Source: Streptomyces sp. NK08204 (GTDB lineage: Bacteria > Actinomycetota > Actinomycetes > Streptomycetales > Streptomycetaceae). From it: DNA of 64,000 nucleotides. A program made the position numbers and the translations under genes. The notes under the pieces were generated by a model. It ran no database searches, had not been told where the DNA came from, and saw nothing but the letters and a program-made list of their open reading frames with translations. Within the stretch, counting starts at the first letter, position 1. The number at the start of each line of letters is the position of its first letter. Location of the stretch: the NCBI RefSeq assembly GCF_020400585.1, contig NZ_JAINVF010000018.1, positions 1 to 64,000 of the forward strand, read 5' to 3'. This document shows positions 43,402-52,424 of the stretch, piece after piece.

Positions 43402-44475
43402 GTGACGGACGAGACGGCAGGGAAAACGGAACCCGTCCCCGAGGGCGCCCGGGGCTGGCGGGCGGCGATGCGGGAGGCGCTGTACGGGCCCAGTGGCTTC
43501 TACCGGCTCCCGGAGGGCCCGGCCGGCCATTTCCGTACGTCTGTGCACGCGTCACCGCTGTTCGCGCGGGCGGTGGCCGGGTTGCTGTGCCGGGTCGACG
43601 AGGCGCTCGGGCGGCCCGCGGCGCTGGACTTCGTCGACATGGGGGCCGGACGGGGGGAACTGGTGACCGGAGTGCTCGCCGCCCTGCCGGCCGCGGTGGC
43701 CGCCCGCACCCGCGGGTGTGCCGTCGAGATCGCCGACCGCCCGGCGGTCCTGGACGAGCGGATCACCTGGCTGAGCGAACCGCCGGAGGCGGTCACCGGG
43801 CTGCTGTTCGCCAACGAGTGGCTGGACAACGTACCCGTGGACGTCGCCGAAGTGGACGCAGCGGGCGTGCCCCGGCTGGTGCTCGTCGCGGACGACGGCA
43901 CCGAGCGGCTCGGCGAGGCGGTGACCGGCCCGGACGCGGACTGGCTGGCACGCTGGTGGCCGCTGCCCGCGCGGGAGGGACTGCGGGCGGAGGTCGGCCT
44001 GCCCCGGGACCTGGCGTGGGCTTCCGCGGTGGACCGGGTGGCGCGGGGGCTCGCGGTGGCCGTCGACTACGCGCACACCCTCGACGCGCGCCCCCCGTTC
44101 GGCACGCTCACCGGCTTCCGGGAGGGCCGCGGGACGGCGCCCGTGCCGGACGGGTCGTGCGACATCACGGCGCACGTGGCACTGGACGCGTGCGCGGCGG
44201 CGTCCACGGCGTACGCGCTCCCCGGTGCCACGCCTATGGCCTCAGCCCCGGCGCGTACGCTCTCGGCCGCGCGCCTGCTCACGCAACGCGACGCCCTGCG
44301 CGCTCTCGGCGTAACCGGCGCACGCCCCCCGCTCGCGCTGGCTTCCACGGACCCCTCGGCGTATGTGCGCGCTCTCGCGGGCGCCGGTGAGGCTGCCGAA
44401 CTCACCGCACCGGGCGGCCTCGGCGACTTCGGCTGGCTGCTCCAGCCGGTGGGAATTCCGGACCCGCTCGCCTGA
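43402..44475 (+). CDS. SAM-dependent methyltransferase, MidA/NDUFAF7-like
   Basis: A 357-residue methyltransferase with the SAM-binding FVDMGAGRGEL (78-88). Conserved COG1565-type segments include YGPSGFYR, TSVHASPLFARAVA, LFANEWLDNVPVDV, VAVDYAHT and CDITAHVALD. Mitochondrial relatives (NDUFAF7) methylate an arginine of complex I subunit NDUFS2. Strikingly, the convergent neighbour encodes a NuoD protein, the bacterial counterpart of NDUFS2, with only 27 bases between the stops. GTG 43402 lies just after TAGTCT and has no ribosome site, so the message may be leaderless. Confidence 0.85.
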   Translation: MTDETAGKTEPVPEGARGWRAAMREALYGPSGFYRLPEGPAGHFRTSVHASPLFARAVAGLLCRVDEALGRPAALDFVDMGAGRGELVTGVLAALPAAVAARTRGCAVEIADRPAVLDERITWLSEPPEAVTGLLFANEWLDNVPVDVAEVDAAGVPRLVLVADDGTERLGEAVTGPDADWLARWWPLPAREGLRAEVGLPRDLAWASAVDRVARGLAVAVDYAHTLDARPPFGTLTGFREGRGTAPVPDGSCDITAHVALDACAAASTAYALPGATPMASAPARTLSAARLLTQRDALRALGVTGARPPLALASTDPSAYVRALAGAGEAAELTAPGGLGDFGWLLQPVGIPDPLA

Positions 44476-44502
44476 GAGGCCGGCAGTCGGCGCAGGGGCC
44501 GC

Positions 44503-45654
44503 CTACTTGTCGATGTCCCCGACCACGAAGAACATCGACCCCAGGATCGCCACCATGTCCGCCACCAGCGTGCCCGGCAGCAGTTCCGTCAGCGCCTGGA
44601 TGTTGTTGTACGACGCCGAGCGCAGCTTCAGCCGGTACGGCGTCTTCTCGCCCTTGCTCACGAGGTAGTAGCCGTTGATGCCGAGCGGGTTCTCGGTCCA
44701 CGCGTACGTGTGGCCCTCCGGGGCCTTCAGCACCTTCGGCAGCCGCTGGTTGATCGGACCGGGCGGCAGCTCGGCGAACCGGTCCAGGCAGGCGTCGGCC
44801 AGGTCCAGCGCGTTGTGGGTCTGCTCCAGGAGGCACTCGAAGCGGGCGAGGCAGTCCCCCTCACCGCGGGTGACGACCTTCAGGGTGTCCTGCAGCTCGC
44901 CGTAGGCCAGGTAGGGCTCGTCGCGGCGCAGGTCGAAGTCGACGCCCGAGGCGCGCGCGATGGGTCCGCTCACACCGTAGGCGTGCACGGCCTGCGCGGT
45001 GAGCGCCCCCACACCCCGCGTACGCCCCCGGAAGATCTCGTTGCCGAGCACCAGGTCGTCGAAGACGTCCATGCGCGAGCGCACGGCGGCGACGGCGGCA
45101 CGCGCGCGTGCGGTCCAGCCGGCCGGCAGGTCCTCCTTGAGGCCACCGACGCGGTTGAACATGTAGTGCATGCGCCCGCCGGAGACCTCCTCCATGACGT
45201 TCTGGAGCACCTCGCGCTCCCGGAACGCGTAGAAGACCGGGGTGATACCGCCCAGCTCCAGCGGATACGAACCGAGGAACATCAGGTGGTTGAGCACCCG
45301 GTTCAGCTCGGCGAGCAGCGTGCGCGTCCACACCGCGCGCTCCGGCACCTCCATGCCGAGCATCCGCTCCACGGCGAGGACCACGCCCAGCTCGTTCGAG
45401 AACGCCGACAGCCAGTCGTGGCGGTTGGCGAGCATGATGATCTGCCGGTAGTCGCGCGCCTCGAAAAGCTTCTCCGCGCCCCGGTGCATATAGCCGATCA
45501 CCGGCTCCGCGTGCCGGATGCGCTCCCCGTCCAGCACCAGCCTGAGCCGCAGCACGCCGTGCGTGGACGGGTGCTGAGGGCCGATGTTGAGCACCATGTC
45601 GGTGCTCTCGGCGGCACCGCCGATCCCGATCGTGGTCTCGGTCGTAGCAGTCAT
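44503..45654 (-). CDS. nuoD: NADH-quinone oxidoreductase subunit D, stand-alone paralogue
   Basis: The 49-kDa-type subunit that forms part of the quinone site of complex I. The 383-residue product shows LNIGPQHPSTHGVLRLRL, GYMHRGAEKLFEARDY (Arg58), NRHDWLSAFSNELG, SGGRMHYMFNRVGGL and the C-terminal ILGSMFFVVGDIDK. No other nuo gene is nearby, so it is an orphan paralogue separate from a full operon. ATG 45654 is preferred; the frame opens at 45687 with 11 extra residues. It faces a methyltransferase of the family that modifies this subunit in mitochondria. Confidence 0.92.
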   Translation of the reverse strand: MTATTETTIGIGGAAESTDMVLNIGPQHPSTHGVLRLRLVLDGERIRHAEPVIGYMHRGAEKLFEARDYRQIIMLANRHDWLSAFSNELGVVLAVERMLGMEVPERAVWTRTLLAELNRVLNHLMFLGSYPLELGGITPVFYAFREREVLQNVMEEVSGGRMHYMFNRVGGLKEDLPAGWTARARAAVAAVRSRMDVFDDLVLGNEIFRGRTRGVGALTAQAVHAYGVSGPIARASGVDFDLRRDEPYLAYGELQDTLKVVTRGEGDCLARFECLLEQTHNALDLADACLDRFAELPPGPINQRLPKVLKAPEGHTYAWTENPLGINGYYLVSKGEKTPYRLKLRSASYNNIQALTELLPGTLVADMVAILGSMFFVVGDIDK

Positions 45655-45727
45655 GGACCCAGTTTCCCCTACGTACGCCGACCCCATGGAGACGGGGAGC
45701 CCCCCAGGAGGGGCCGCTGGACGACAT

Positions 45728-45761
45728 GAGCCCGGCTCACCCCTCGGGGTGAGCCGGGCTC
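45728..45761 (-). terminator. Strong terminator upstream of nuoD
   Basis: A 16-bp perfect stem (GAGCCCGGCTCACCCC and complement) with a two-base centre. It lies 52 bases after the coiled-coil gene stop and before the nuoD start. Confidence 0.8.
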
Positions 45762-45813
45762 GGTGTCGTATCCGCCGGATCCACGTCGTGTCCGGCGGGG
45801 GCGCCCGCCGGTC

Positions 45814-47007
45814 TCAGGAAGCCGCGCTGCGCAGCCCCTGGACGTCGATCTGCTCGGTCTCGTCGTGCGTGGTCAGATCGATGACCTGGCCCACGTGCTC
45901 CGCAGGGTCGCGGTCGCCGGCCGGCTTGAACGCGGCCTCGGTCTCGGCCTTGTGCAGCGCGAGCGCCTCCTGGCCGACGACGTCGGCGAGGTCCTCGTTC
46001 TGCACGGAGTCCAGCGCGGCGGACGAGGTGTGCTTCTGGGTCCCGAAGAAGTCGAACCCGCCCTGGACCACCGGGCGCCGCGCGGACACGGCCGGGACCA
46101 CGGCCACGGCGGCCGGCACCATGAACTGCCCGGCGGGCTGCTGCCCCGCGGGCAACTCGGGCCGGACCGGCGCCGTCGGGGCGGCGGCCTCGCGCGCGTG
46201 CGCCTCGGCCGCCTCGGACTGCCCCTGCGCCTCCTCCTCCCGGGCAGGCTGCGCACCGGCCAGGGCACGCGGCGCCTCGGTCCTGTCCATCACACCGGCC
46301 GCGGCGCGCTCTCCTCCGGCCCCTTTGGCGGCAGGCCCCGCGGGTCCCAGAGCCTTCGGCCCGGCGCCGCCGTCGCGGTCGAGGCGGCCCAGCGCCGACA
46401 GGGCCCGCTGGTACAGCCGGGCGCCCTCGGGCGAGAACACGGCGGCCGTCTTCGGGACCTCGGTGCCGGACGCCTCCGCGTCCGCACCGGGCTTCGCAGG
46501 CTCCGGCTCGGCGCTGCGCGCGGGCGGCAACGCGGGCGCGGACGAGGGTGCCGCCGACTCGACCTCCAGCAGCCGGCGTCCCTCCAGGGCGCTCGCGCGC
46601 TCGGTCTCCGCGGTGGCGTAGCGGCGCAGCAGGGCCGCGTGTTCGTTGCGCAGGCCTGCCAGCTCGGCCCGCTTGGCGCGCAGCCGCTGCTCCAGACGGG
46701 CGCGCAGTTCGCGCGACTCCTCCAGGTCGGTCTCCAGTTCGGCGACCCGTTCCTCGTACCGCCACTCGTCGCCGGCACGCGCGCGCACGAGGTCGGCGAC
46801 CTGCTTGCCCGCATGAGCGTCCCAGCGGCGCATCACGACCGCGCCGACGGCCGCCGTGGCCGCCGCGGCGGCGGCCAGCGCGCGCAACACCGTGGCCTCG
46901 GAGAACACCCAGGGACCCAGCGCGCAGACGACGGAGACACCGGCGATCGCCGACGGCGGCAACAGCCGGTGCAGAGGCGGGGAATGGCGGTGGCGTCCAC
47001 GTGGCAT
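45814..47007 (-). CDS. Membrane protein with coiled coil and low-complexity domain
   Basis: Unknown function. The 397-residue product has a basic His/Pro/Arg-rich start and two membrane helices (about 17-36 and 40-60). A long coiled coil (about 80-145; ELETDLEESRELRARLEQRL) is followed by an Ala/Pro/Glu-rich segment and a C-terminal part with FDFFGTQKHTSSAALDSV and HDETEQIDVQGLRSAAS. The layout suggests a cytoplasmic scaffold tethered to the membrane. ATG 47007 is chosen because the frame above it is antisense-like filler. It has its own terminator and follows the esterase gene by 95 bases. Confidence 0.75.
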   Translation of the reverse strand: MPRGRHRHSPPLHRLLPPSAIAGVSVVCALGPWVFSEATVLRALAAAAAATAAVGAVVMRRWDAHAGKQVADLVRARAGDEWRYEERVAELETDLEESRELRARLEQRLRAKRAELAGLRNEHAALLRRYATAETERASALEGRRLLEVESAAPSSAPALPPARSAEPEPAKPGADAEASGTEVPKTAAVFSPEGARLYQRALSALGRLDRDGGAGPKALGPAGPAAKGAGGERAAAGVMDRTEAPRALAGAQPAREEEAQGQSEAAEAHAREAAAPTAPVRPELPAGQQPAGQFMVPAAVAVVPAVSARRPVVQGGFDFFGTQKHTSSAALDSVQNEDLADVVGQEALALHKAETEAAFKPAGDRDPAEHVGQVIDLTTHDETEQIDVQGLRSAAS

Positions 47008-47102
47008 GGCCAGAAACTTACCGGGTGCAGGCGAATCGCGGACCCCCGCCCCGTAAAAACGCAGCGACACCGCGGGCTTTCCCGGGTACGGCGGCCTCGG
47101 CC

Positions 47103-48230
47103 TCAGCGATCGGTCAGCCGTCCGCTCAGCCACTGCAGCGTCGCCGGGATCTCCCGGCGCCAGGTGTTGAAGTTGTGCCCGCCGCTGGCCAGGATGATCG
47201 ACGAGATGCGGGTCAGGTTCGTGGCCTGCACACGCTGGACGAACTTGAGGGTGTTCTTGTAGTCGTGCTCGCCGATCCTGCTGCTGGTGACGAGCAGTGA
47301 GGTGTCGGGCGCCGGCTCGTGGTTGAGCAGCCAGAACAGGTTGGAACGGTTGCGCAGGGCCTTGTCGCCACGGAAGAGATCGCCGGTCGTGGGGTCGATC
47401 GGCGCGTTGTAGTACGGCGACAGGCCCGCACCTGCCGCGTACACCTTCGGGTGGTGCATGGCGAGCTTCAGCGCGCAGTAGCCGCCGGTGGAGTCGCCGA
47501 GGATGCCCCAGCTCTCCGGCCGCTTGCCCACCCGGTAGTGGGCGTCGACCGCCTCGGGCAGATCCTTGGCGAAGAAGGACTCCGTCTGCGGTCCGCCCGG
47601 AATGTCCACGCACTCCGTGTCGCGCGGCGGGGCCAGCGTCGGCCGCATCATCACCAGGACCATCGGCTGCATCCGCCCGTCCTTGGCCAGCTCCTGCGCC
47701 GTGTGCGGGTAGTTCAGCTTGTTCACCAGCGCCTGCGCCGTACCCGGGTAGCCGGTCAGCACCACGGCCGCCGGGAACGTTCGTGTGCGGTACTGGGGCT
47801 GGAAGTACTCCGGCGGCAGGTAGACGAAGGCCGGGGTGGCGATGTGGGTCGTGCGGCCCACGATGTCGACCTTCTGGATCTGCCCGGCCGTCTCGGGCCG
47901 GCCCCCGCCCGTCCCCGGCACCTCCGAGGTGGAGACCACCTGGAGCGGGCCGCCGGTGCTGCCGTTGGCCGAGTGGTCGACGACCACGCCCTGGTCGGTC
48001 TCCTGCCCGAAAAGGTCCGCCCAACTGGCATAGAAACCGAACGACTGGTTGACGGCGATTCCCAGGGAGGCGCAGAGCGCCAGCTGGGTCGCGAACAGCA
48101 GGCCGATGCGGCCACTGACGGTCCGCCAGTTCTGGCGTGCCAGCCGCGGCCAGAGCCACACGGTGCCGATGAACAGCACCGCCGCGAAGAGAATCGCCAG
48201 CCCCAGCAGTTTGTTGCTCGTGAGACCCAT
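47103..48230 (-). CDS. Membrane-anchored esterase, antigen-85/esterase-D-like alpha/beta hydrolase
   Basis: A 375-residue protein with two N-terminal membrane helices (8-30 and 41-62) and an exterior alpha/beta-hydrolase domain. The nucleophile elbow is GDSTGG (Ser247), and the likely His lies in SGGHNFNTWR. It resembles the esterase/antigen-85 family, which includes mycolyltransferases and trehalose esterases. Streptomyces lacks mycolic acids, so the substrate is unknown. ATG 48230 follows AGGAAG; the longer frame to 48419 runs over the divergent promoter. It is divergent from the mprF-like gene; both act at the envelope. Confidence 0.85.
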   Translation of the reverse strand: MGLTSNKLLGLAILFAAVLFIGTVWLWPRLARQNWRTVSGRIGLLFATQLALCASLGIAVNQSFGFYASWADLFGQETDQGVVVDHSANGSTGGPLQVVSTSEVPGTGGGRPETAGQIQKVDIVGRTTHIATPAFVYLPPEYFQPQYRTRTFPAAVVLTGYPGTAQALVNKLNYPHTAQELAKDGRMQPMVLVMMRPTLAPPRDTECVDIPGGPQTESFFAKDLPEAVDAHYRVGKRPESWGILGDSTGGYCALKLAMHHPKVYAAGAGLSPYYNAPIDPTTGDLFRGDKALRNRSNLFWLLNHEPAPDTSLLVTSSRIGEHDYKNTLKFVQRVQATNLTRISSIILASGGHNFNTWRREIPATLQWLSGRLTDR

Positions 48231-48345
48231 CGGCTGCTTCCTGTCTGCGCTTCCTGTCCGCGCGTACTCCCGTGACCGCCCGACGTTCGTTGCGAGAGCT
48301 TGCCCGGGGCTTTCCTTGGCCTTTGACCCGACTTTCCGCAGGGGA

Positions 48346-48375
48346 GTGAACCTCTCCCTCCGAGACACCGTCCTA
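48346..48375 (+). promoter_or_regulatory. Predicted sigma-E promoter for the mprF-like gene
   Basis: GTGAAC (48346-48351) and CGTCCTA (48369-48375) are 17 bases apart, fitting the ECF SigE pattern (AAC at -35, CGTC at -10). It points to the start at 48446, about 65 bases on. The homologous gene is, from memory, a SigE target in S. coelicolor. Confidence 0.6.
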
Positions 48376-48445
48376 GAGGGCGCAATGTCGCCGGATGCCC
48401 CGATCGGCACCGGGTTCAAGGTCTCTCGCAGAACTACGGGATGCG

Positions 48446-50284
48446 ATGTCTGTCAGGATAGATGGGGAAATGTCGGGCGGGGTTCCGGGCCGATCAAGCC
48501 GGGCGCGGCGCGTACTGCGCGGCCCGCGCCCCGAGGCCGTCCCCACCGTGATCGGCAGGGCGTGCGCCCTTGTGGGCGTCCTGGACATTGCCGCGGGTGT
48601 GTTCCCGGAGTTCCGTCACAGCCGTATGCACGCCCTGGCCGAAGTGCTGCCGGGCTCCTTCGGTCCCTTCGCCGCGGCGCTCTCGCTCAGCGCCGGTGTG
48701 CTGTTGCTGCTGCTCGCGCACGGGCTCAGGCGGCGCAAGCGCCGGGCGTGGCGCGCCGCGGTCGCGCTGCTGCCGGCGGGCGCGGCGGCCCAGTTCGCGT
48801 ACCGGCACTCGCTCATCGGCGTGCTCATCGCGGTGGCCCTCCTCGCACCCCTGCTGCGCCACCGCCACGAGTTCGCGGCGCTGCCCGATCCGCGCAGCCG
48901 GTGGCGCGCGCTCGCGAACTTCATCCTCATGAGTGCCGGTTCCCTGGCCCTCGGACTGGTCATCGTCAGCGTCCACCCCGACCGGGAGATCGGTGACCCG
49001 AGCCTGGCCGACCGGCTGACGCACGTGCTGTACGGCCTGTTCGGCTTCGAAGGTCCCGTCGACTACTCCGGCAACACGTCCTGGACGGTCGCCTTCTCCC
49101 TCGGCGCCCTCGGCTGGCTCACCGCGGTCACCACCATCTACCTGGCCTTCCGCCCCGAACACCCGGCCGCCCGGCTCACCGAGGAGGACGAGAGCAGACT
49201 GCGCGCCCTGCTCGCCAAACACGGCGGCCGTGACTCCCTCGGCCACTTCGCGCTGCGCCGCGACAAGGCGGTCGTCTTCTCGCCCAGCGGCAAGGCCGCC
49301 GTCACCTACCGCGTGGTCTCCGGTGTGATGCTCGCCAGTGGCGACCCGATCGGCGACGTCGAGGCCTGGCCGGGCGCCATCGAACGCTTCATGGACGAGG
49401 CCAGGGCACACTCCTGGACCCCCGCGGTCATGGGCTGCTCGGAGACCGGCGGCGAGGTGTGGACCCGCGAAACCGGCCTCGACGCCCTCGAACTGGGCGA
49501 CGAGGCGGTGGTGGACGTCGCGGATTTCTCGCTCGCCGGACGCGCGATGCGCAACGTGCGCCAGATGGTCAAGCGCATCGAGCGGGCCGGCTACGAGACC
49601 CGGGTACGGCGCGTTCGTGACCTCGGCGCAACCGAGTTGGAGCGGATCCGGCGGGCGGCGGAGGACTGGCGCGGCACCGACACCGAGCGCGGCTTCTCCA
49701 TGGCGCTCGGCCGTATCGGCGACCCCGCCGACGGCGACTGTCTGATCGCCACCGCCCACAAGCAGGACGAGGAACCCGGCGAGTACGGCGACCTGAAGGC
49801 GATCCTGCACTTCGTGCCCTGGGGCACCGACGGCGTCTCCCTGGACCTCATGCGCCGCGACCGCGGCGCCGACCCCGGCATGAACGAACTGCTGATCGTC
49901 GCCGCCCTGCAGGCCGCCCCGAAGTTCGGCATCACCCGGATCTCGCTCAACTTCGCGATGTTCCGCTCGGCCCTCGCCCGCGGGGAGAAGATCGGCGCCG
50001 GCCCGGTGCTGCGCGCCTGGCGCGGACTGCTGGTGTTCCTCTCACGGTGGTTCCAGATCGAGTCGCTGTACAAGTTCAACGCCAAGTTCCAGCCGCGCTG
50101 GGAACCGCGCTTCGTGGTCTACCGCGCCTCCGCCGACCTGCCACGCATCGGCTTCGCCGCCATGCAGGCCGAGGGCTTCGTCGACCTCGCCCTCCCGCTC
50201 CCGCGCTTCCTGCGGCGGCGCAGGGCAGCCGCCGAGCGCCCCTGCACGCACACGCTGACGGAGGGGGACGTCCGGGCCGCCTGA
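48446..50284 (+). CDS. mprF: MprF/LysX-like phosphatidylglycerol lysyltransferase
   Basis: Likely transfers lysine from Lys-tRNA to phosphatidylglycerol, making the membrane less negative and resistant to cationic antimicrobials. The 612-residue product has about six N-terminal membrane helices (to about residue 235). A cytosolic GNAT-like DUF2156 domain follows: SGKAAVTYRVVSGVMLASGD, DVADFSLAGRAMRNVRQMVK, SLDLMRRDRGADPGMNELLI and NAKFQPRWEPRFVVY. It lacks a fused lysyl-tRNA synthetase, unlike mycobacterial LysX. ATG 48446 or 48470 are both possible. A predicted SigE promoter precedes it, linking it to the sigE operon in this window. Confidence 0.85.
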   Translation: MSVRIDGEMSGGVPGRSSRARRVLRGPRPEAVPTVIGRACALVGVLDIAAGVFPEFRHSRMHALAEVLPGSFGPFAAALSLSAGVLLLLLAHGLRRRKRRAWRAAVALLPAGAAAQFAYRHSLIGVLIAVALLAPLLRHRHEFAALPDPRSRWRALANFILMSAGSLALGLVIVSVHPDREIGDPSLADRLTHVLYGLFGFEGPVDYSGNTSWTVAFSLGALGWLTAVTTIYLAFRPEHPAARLTEEDESRLRALLAKHGGRDSLGHFALRRDKAVVFSPSGKAAVTYRVVSGVMLASGDPIGDVEAWPGAIERFMDEARAHSWTPAVMGCSETGGEVWTRETGLDALELGDEAVVDVADFSLAGRAMRNVRQMVKRIERAGYETRVRRVRDLGATELERIRRAAEDWRGTDTERGFSMALGRIGDPADGDCLIATAHKQDEEPGEYGDLKAILHFVPWGTDGVSLDLMRRDRGADPGMNELLIVAALQAAPKFGITRISLNFAMFRSALARGEKIGAGPVLRAWRGLLVFLSRWFQIESLYKFNAKFQPRWEPRFVVYRASADLPRIGFAAMQAEGFVDLALPLPRFLRRRRAAAERPCTHTLTEGDVRAA

Positions 50285-50339
50285 GCCGCGCGGCATCCGC
50301 AGCGCGTTCGCGGCCCCCTCCTGGGCCTACGCTGAACGT

Positions 50340-51263
50340 ATGAACAACCTCAGCGGGCGCGGCCACGTGGCGGGCCTTCCGGCATGGGACCGGTGCGCGG
50401 TCATGGGTGTCGTCAACGTGACCCCCGACTCCTTCTCCGACGGTGGCCGCTGGTTCGACACGACCACCGCCGTCAAACACGGGCTCGACCTGGTCGCCCA
50501 GGGCGCCGACCTGGTCGACGTCGGCGGTGAGTCCACCCGCCCCGGCGCCACCCGTGTCGACGAGGACGAGGAACTGCGGCGTGTGATCCCCGTCATCCGC
50601 GGCCTGGCCGCCGAAGGCGTCGTCGTCTCCGTCGACACCGTGCGCGCCTCGGTCGCCGAGCAGTCCCTCGCGGCCGGCGCCGCCCTCGTCAACGACGTCA
50701 GCGGCGGCCTCGCCGACCCCGCGATGATCCCGGTGGTCGCCGACGCCGGCGCCCCCTTCGTCGTCATGCACTGGCGCGGCTTCCTGGAGGGCGGCAACGT
50801 CAGGGGCGTCTACGAGGACGTCGTCACCGAGGTCGTGGACGAGCTGCGCGCGCGTGTGGAGGCCGTACTGGAAGGCGGCATCGCTCCCGAGCGCCTCGTC
50901 GTCGACCCCGGCCTGGGCTTCTCCAAGGAGGCAGAGCACGATCTCGCCCTGCTCGCCCACCTCGACCGTCTGCACGCCCTCGGCCGCCCCCTGTTGGTCG
51001 CCGCCTCCCGCAAGCGCTTCCTCGGCCGTGTCCTCGCCGGCCCCGAGGGCGCGCCCCCGCCGGCCCGGGAACGCGACGCCGCCACGGCCGCCGTCTCCGC
51101 GCTGGCGGCGCAGGCCGGCGCGTGGGCGGTGCGCGTGCACGAGGTCCGCGCCACCGCGGACGCCGTGCGGGTTGCGCGGGCCGTGGAAGGGGCGCGTACC
51201 GCTGCGGGAGGGGAGCGTGACGAGTCGGGTACGGCCGGAGGCGCGCCGGAAGGAGCCCGGTGA
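50340..51263 (+). CDS. folP: Dihydropteroate synthase
   Basis: Condenses the pterin pyrophosphate with p-aminobenzoate; target of sulfonamides. The 307-residue TIM barrel has the two pterin/PABA signatures MGVVNVTPDSFSDGG and GADLVDVGGESTRPGA, then SVDTVRASVA, NDVSGG, DPGLGFSK and ASRKRFLG. The C-terminus has an extra Ala/Gly-rich tail of about 25 residues. ATG 50340 has no ribosome site, and TACGCT lies six bases before it, so translation may be leaderless. The downstream NTF2-like gene overlaps its stop by GTGA. It is the first gene of a folate cluster. Confidence 0.95.
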   Translation: MNNLSGRGHVAGLPAWDRCAVMGVVNVTPDSFSDGGRWFDTTTAVKHGLDLVAQGADLVDVGGESTRPGATRVDEDEELRRVIPVIRGLAAEGVVVSVDTVRASVAEQSLAAGAALVNDVSGGLADPAMIPVVADAGAPFVVMHWRGFLEGGNVRGVYEDVVTEVVDELRARVEAVLEGGIAPERLVVDPGLGFSKEAEHDLALLAHLDRLHALGRPLLVAASRKRFLGRVLAGPEGAPPPARERDAATAAVSALAAQAGAWAVRVHEVRATADAVRVARAVEGARTAAGGERDESGTAGGAPEGAR

Positions 51264-51799
51264 GCGCCCCCCACACCGACGTCGAACAAGTAGAGGCAGC
51301 CAACACCGCCTTCTACGAGGCGATGGAACGCGGCGACTTCGAAGAACTGTCCTCGCTCTGGCTCACCCCGTCCGACCTGGGCGTCGACGAGGAGTACCAC
51401 GACCCGGCGGACACCGGCGTGGTCTCCTGCGTGCACCCCGGCTGGCCGGTGCTCACCGGCCGCGGCGAGGTTCTCCGGTCGTACGCGCTGATCATGGCGA
51501 ACACCGACTACATCCAGTTCTTCCTCACCGACGTCCACGTCTCCGTCACCGGCGATACCGCCCTCGTGACCTGCACCGAGAACATCCTCAGCGGGGGCCC
51601 GGCCCCCGAGGACGGCGCGGAACTCGGCCCCCTGGTCGGCCAGCTCGTCGTCGCCACGAACGTGTTCCGGCGCACACCCTCCGGCTGGAAGATGTGGTCG
51701 CACCACGCCTCGCCCGTCCTGGCGGAGACCAACGAAAGCGACGAAGACGACCAGAACGGCACGAACGGCATACATCCGGACGGAAACCCCCTCGCCTGA
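51260..51799 (+). CDS. NTF2/SnoaL-like fold protein
   Basis: A 179-residue single-domain protein of the NTF2-like superfamily (VEAANTAFYEAMERGDFEEL, then a Trp-containing strand HPGWPVLTGRGEVLRSYA). The end includes FRRTPSGWKMWSHHASPV and an acidic tail. Such folds serve as small enzymes or ligand-binding modules. Its position, translationally coupled to folP and upstream of folB, suggests a link to pterin metabolism, but no active-site assignment is possible. The start is GTG 51260 inside the folP stop overlap. Confidence 0.75.
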   Translation: MSAPHTDVEQVEAANTAFYEAMERGDFEELSSLWLTPSDLGVDEEYHDPADTGVVSCVHPGWPVLTGRGEVLRSYALIMANTDYIQFFLTDVHVSVTGDTALVTCTENILSGGPAPEDGAELGPLVGQLVVATNVFRRTPSGWKMWSHHASPVLAETNESDEDDQNGTNGIHPDGNPLA

Positions 51800-52064
51800 C
51801 CGGGCGGACCCCCACCGGGCAGGACGGGGACGGGGCCCGTCGCACGAAGTGGTTGGAATCACGGCCCTCGGGGTAGGAGCGGCTACCAGCCCATGACACG
51901 GCCCGGCTCGCCAGGGGAAACGGGCGGTGAACCCTTCCGGCTCCACGCCGGGCCCGCGCCCCCGTGGCCCGGCCGTGTCAGCGCCCGCAGGTAGATTCGT
52001 CTGAGGCCGGTGTGCCGCCCGCACGCGGCACTGGCCGTTCCCGACGATTGCAGGAGTGATTCGC
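51800..52064 (+). promoter_or_regulatory. folB upstream region with long-range inverted repeat
   Basis: No gene is seen. A perfect 10-base inverted repeat, TGACACGGCC (51894-51903) and GGCCGTGTCA (51971-51980), encloses 67 GC-rich bases. A possible -10, TAGATT (51992-51997), follows. folB may therefore have its own promoter rather than reading through from folP. Confidence 0.45.
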
Positions 52065-52424
52065 GTGGATCGTGTCGCGCTGCGCGGCCTGAAGGCCCGC
52101 GGGCACCACGGTGTGTTCCCCAAGGAGCGCGAGGAGGGCCAGACGTTCATCGTCGACCTCGTCCTTGGCCTCGACACCCGACCGGCCGCTGCCGACGACG
52201 ACCTGGCGAAGACCGTGCACTACGGCATCGTCGCCGAGGAGGTCGTGGCCGTGGTCGAGGGTGAACCGGTGAACCTCATCGAGACGCTCGCCGAACGCAT
52301 CGCACAGACCTGCCTCAAGCACGAAGGGGTCCGGGAGGTCGAGGTCTGCGTCCACAAGCCGGACGCCCCCATCACCGTCCCCTTCGACGATGTGACCGTC
52401 ACCATCACCCGGAGCCGAGTATGA
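52065..52424 (+). CDS. folB: Dihydroneopterin aldolase
   Basis: Cleaves 7,8-dihydroneopterin to 6-hydroxymethyl-dihydropterin and glycolaldehyde. The 119-residue tunnelling-fold protein shows LKARGHHGVFPKEREEGQTF, the catalytic Glu (in EREEGQ), HYGIVAEEV, LIETLAERIA and the Lys in VHKPDAP. GTG 52065 is chosen over GTG 52056 because AGGAG sits eight bases before it. Its stop overlaps the folK start (ATGA), so both are translated together. Confidence 0.94.
   Translation: MDRVALRGLKARGHHGVFPKEREEGQTFIVDLVLGLDTRPAAADDDLAKTVHYGIVAEEVVAVVEGEPVNLIETLAERIAQTCLKHEGVREVEVCVHKPDAPITVPFDDVTVTITRSRV

Noticed and set aside
45814..48159. A single 781-codon frame covering both the coiled-coil gene and the esterase region
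   Set aside because: Only its last 397 codons form a plausible protein; the upstream part is out-of-frame shadow of the esterase gene, which has clear hydrolase motifs in another frame.
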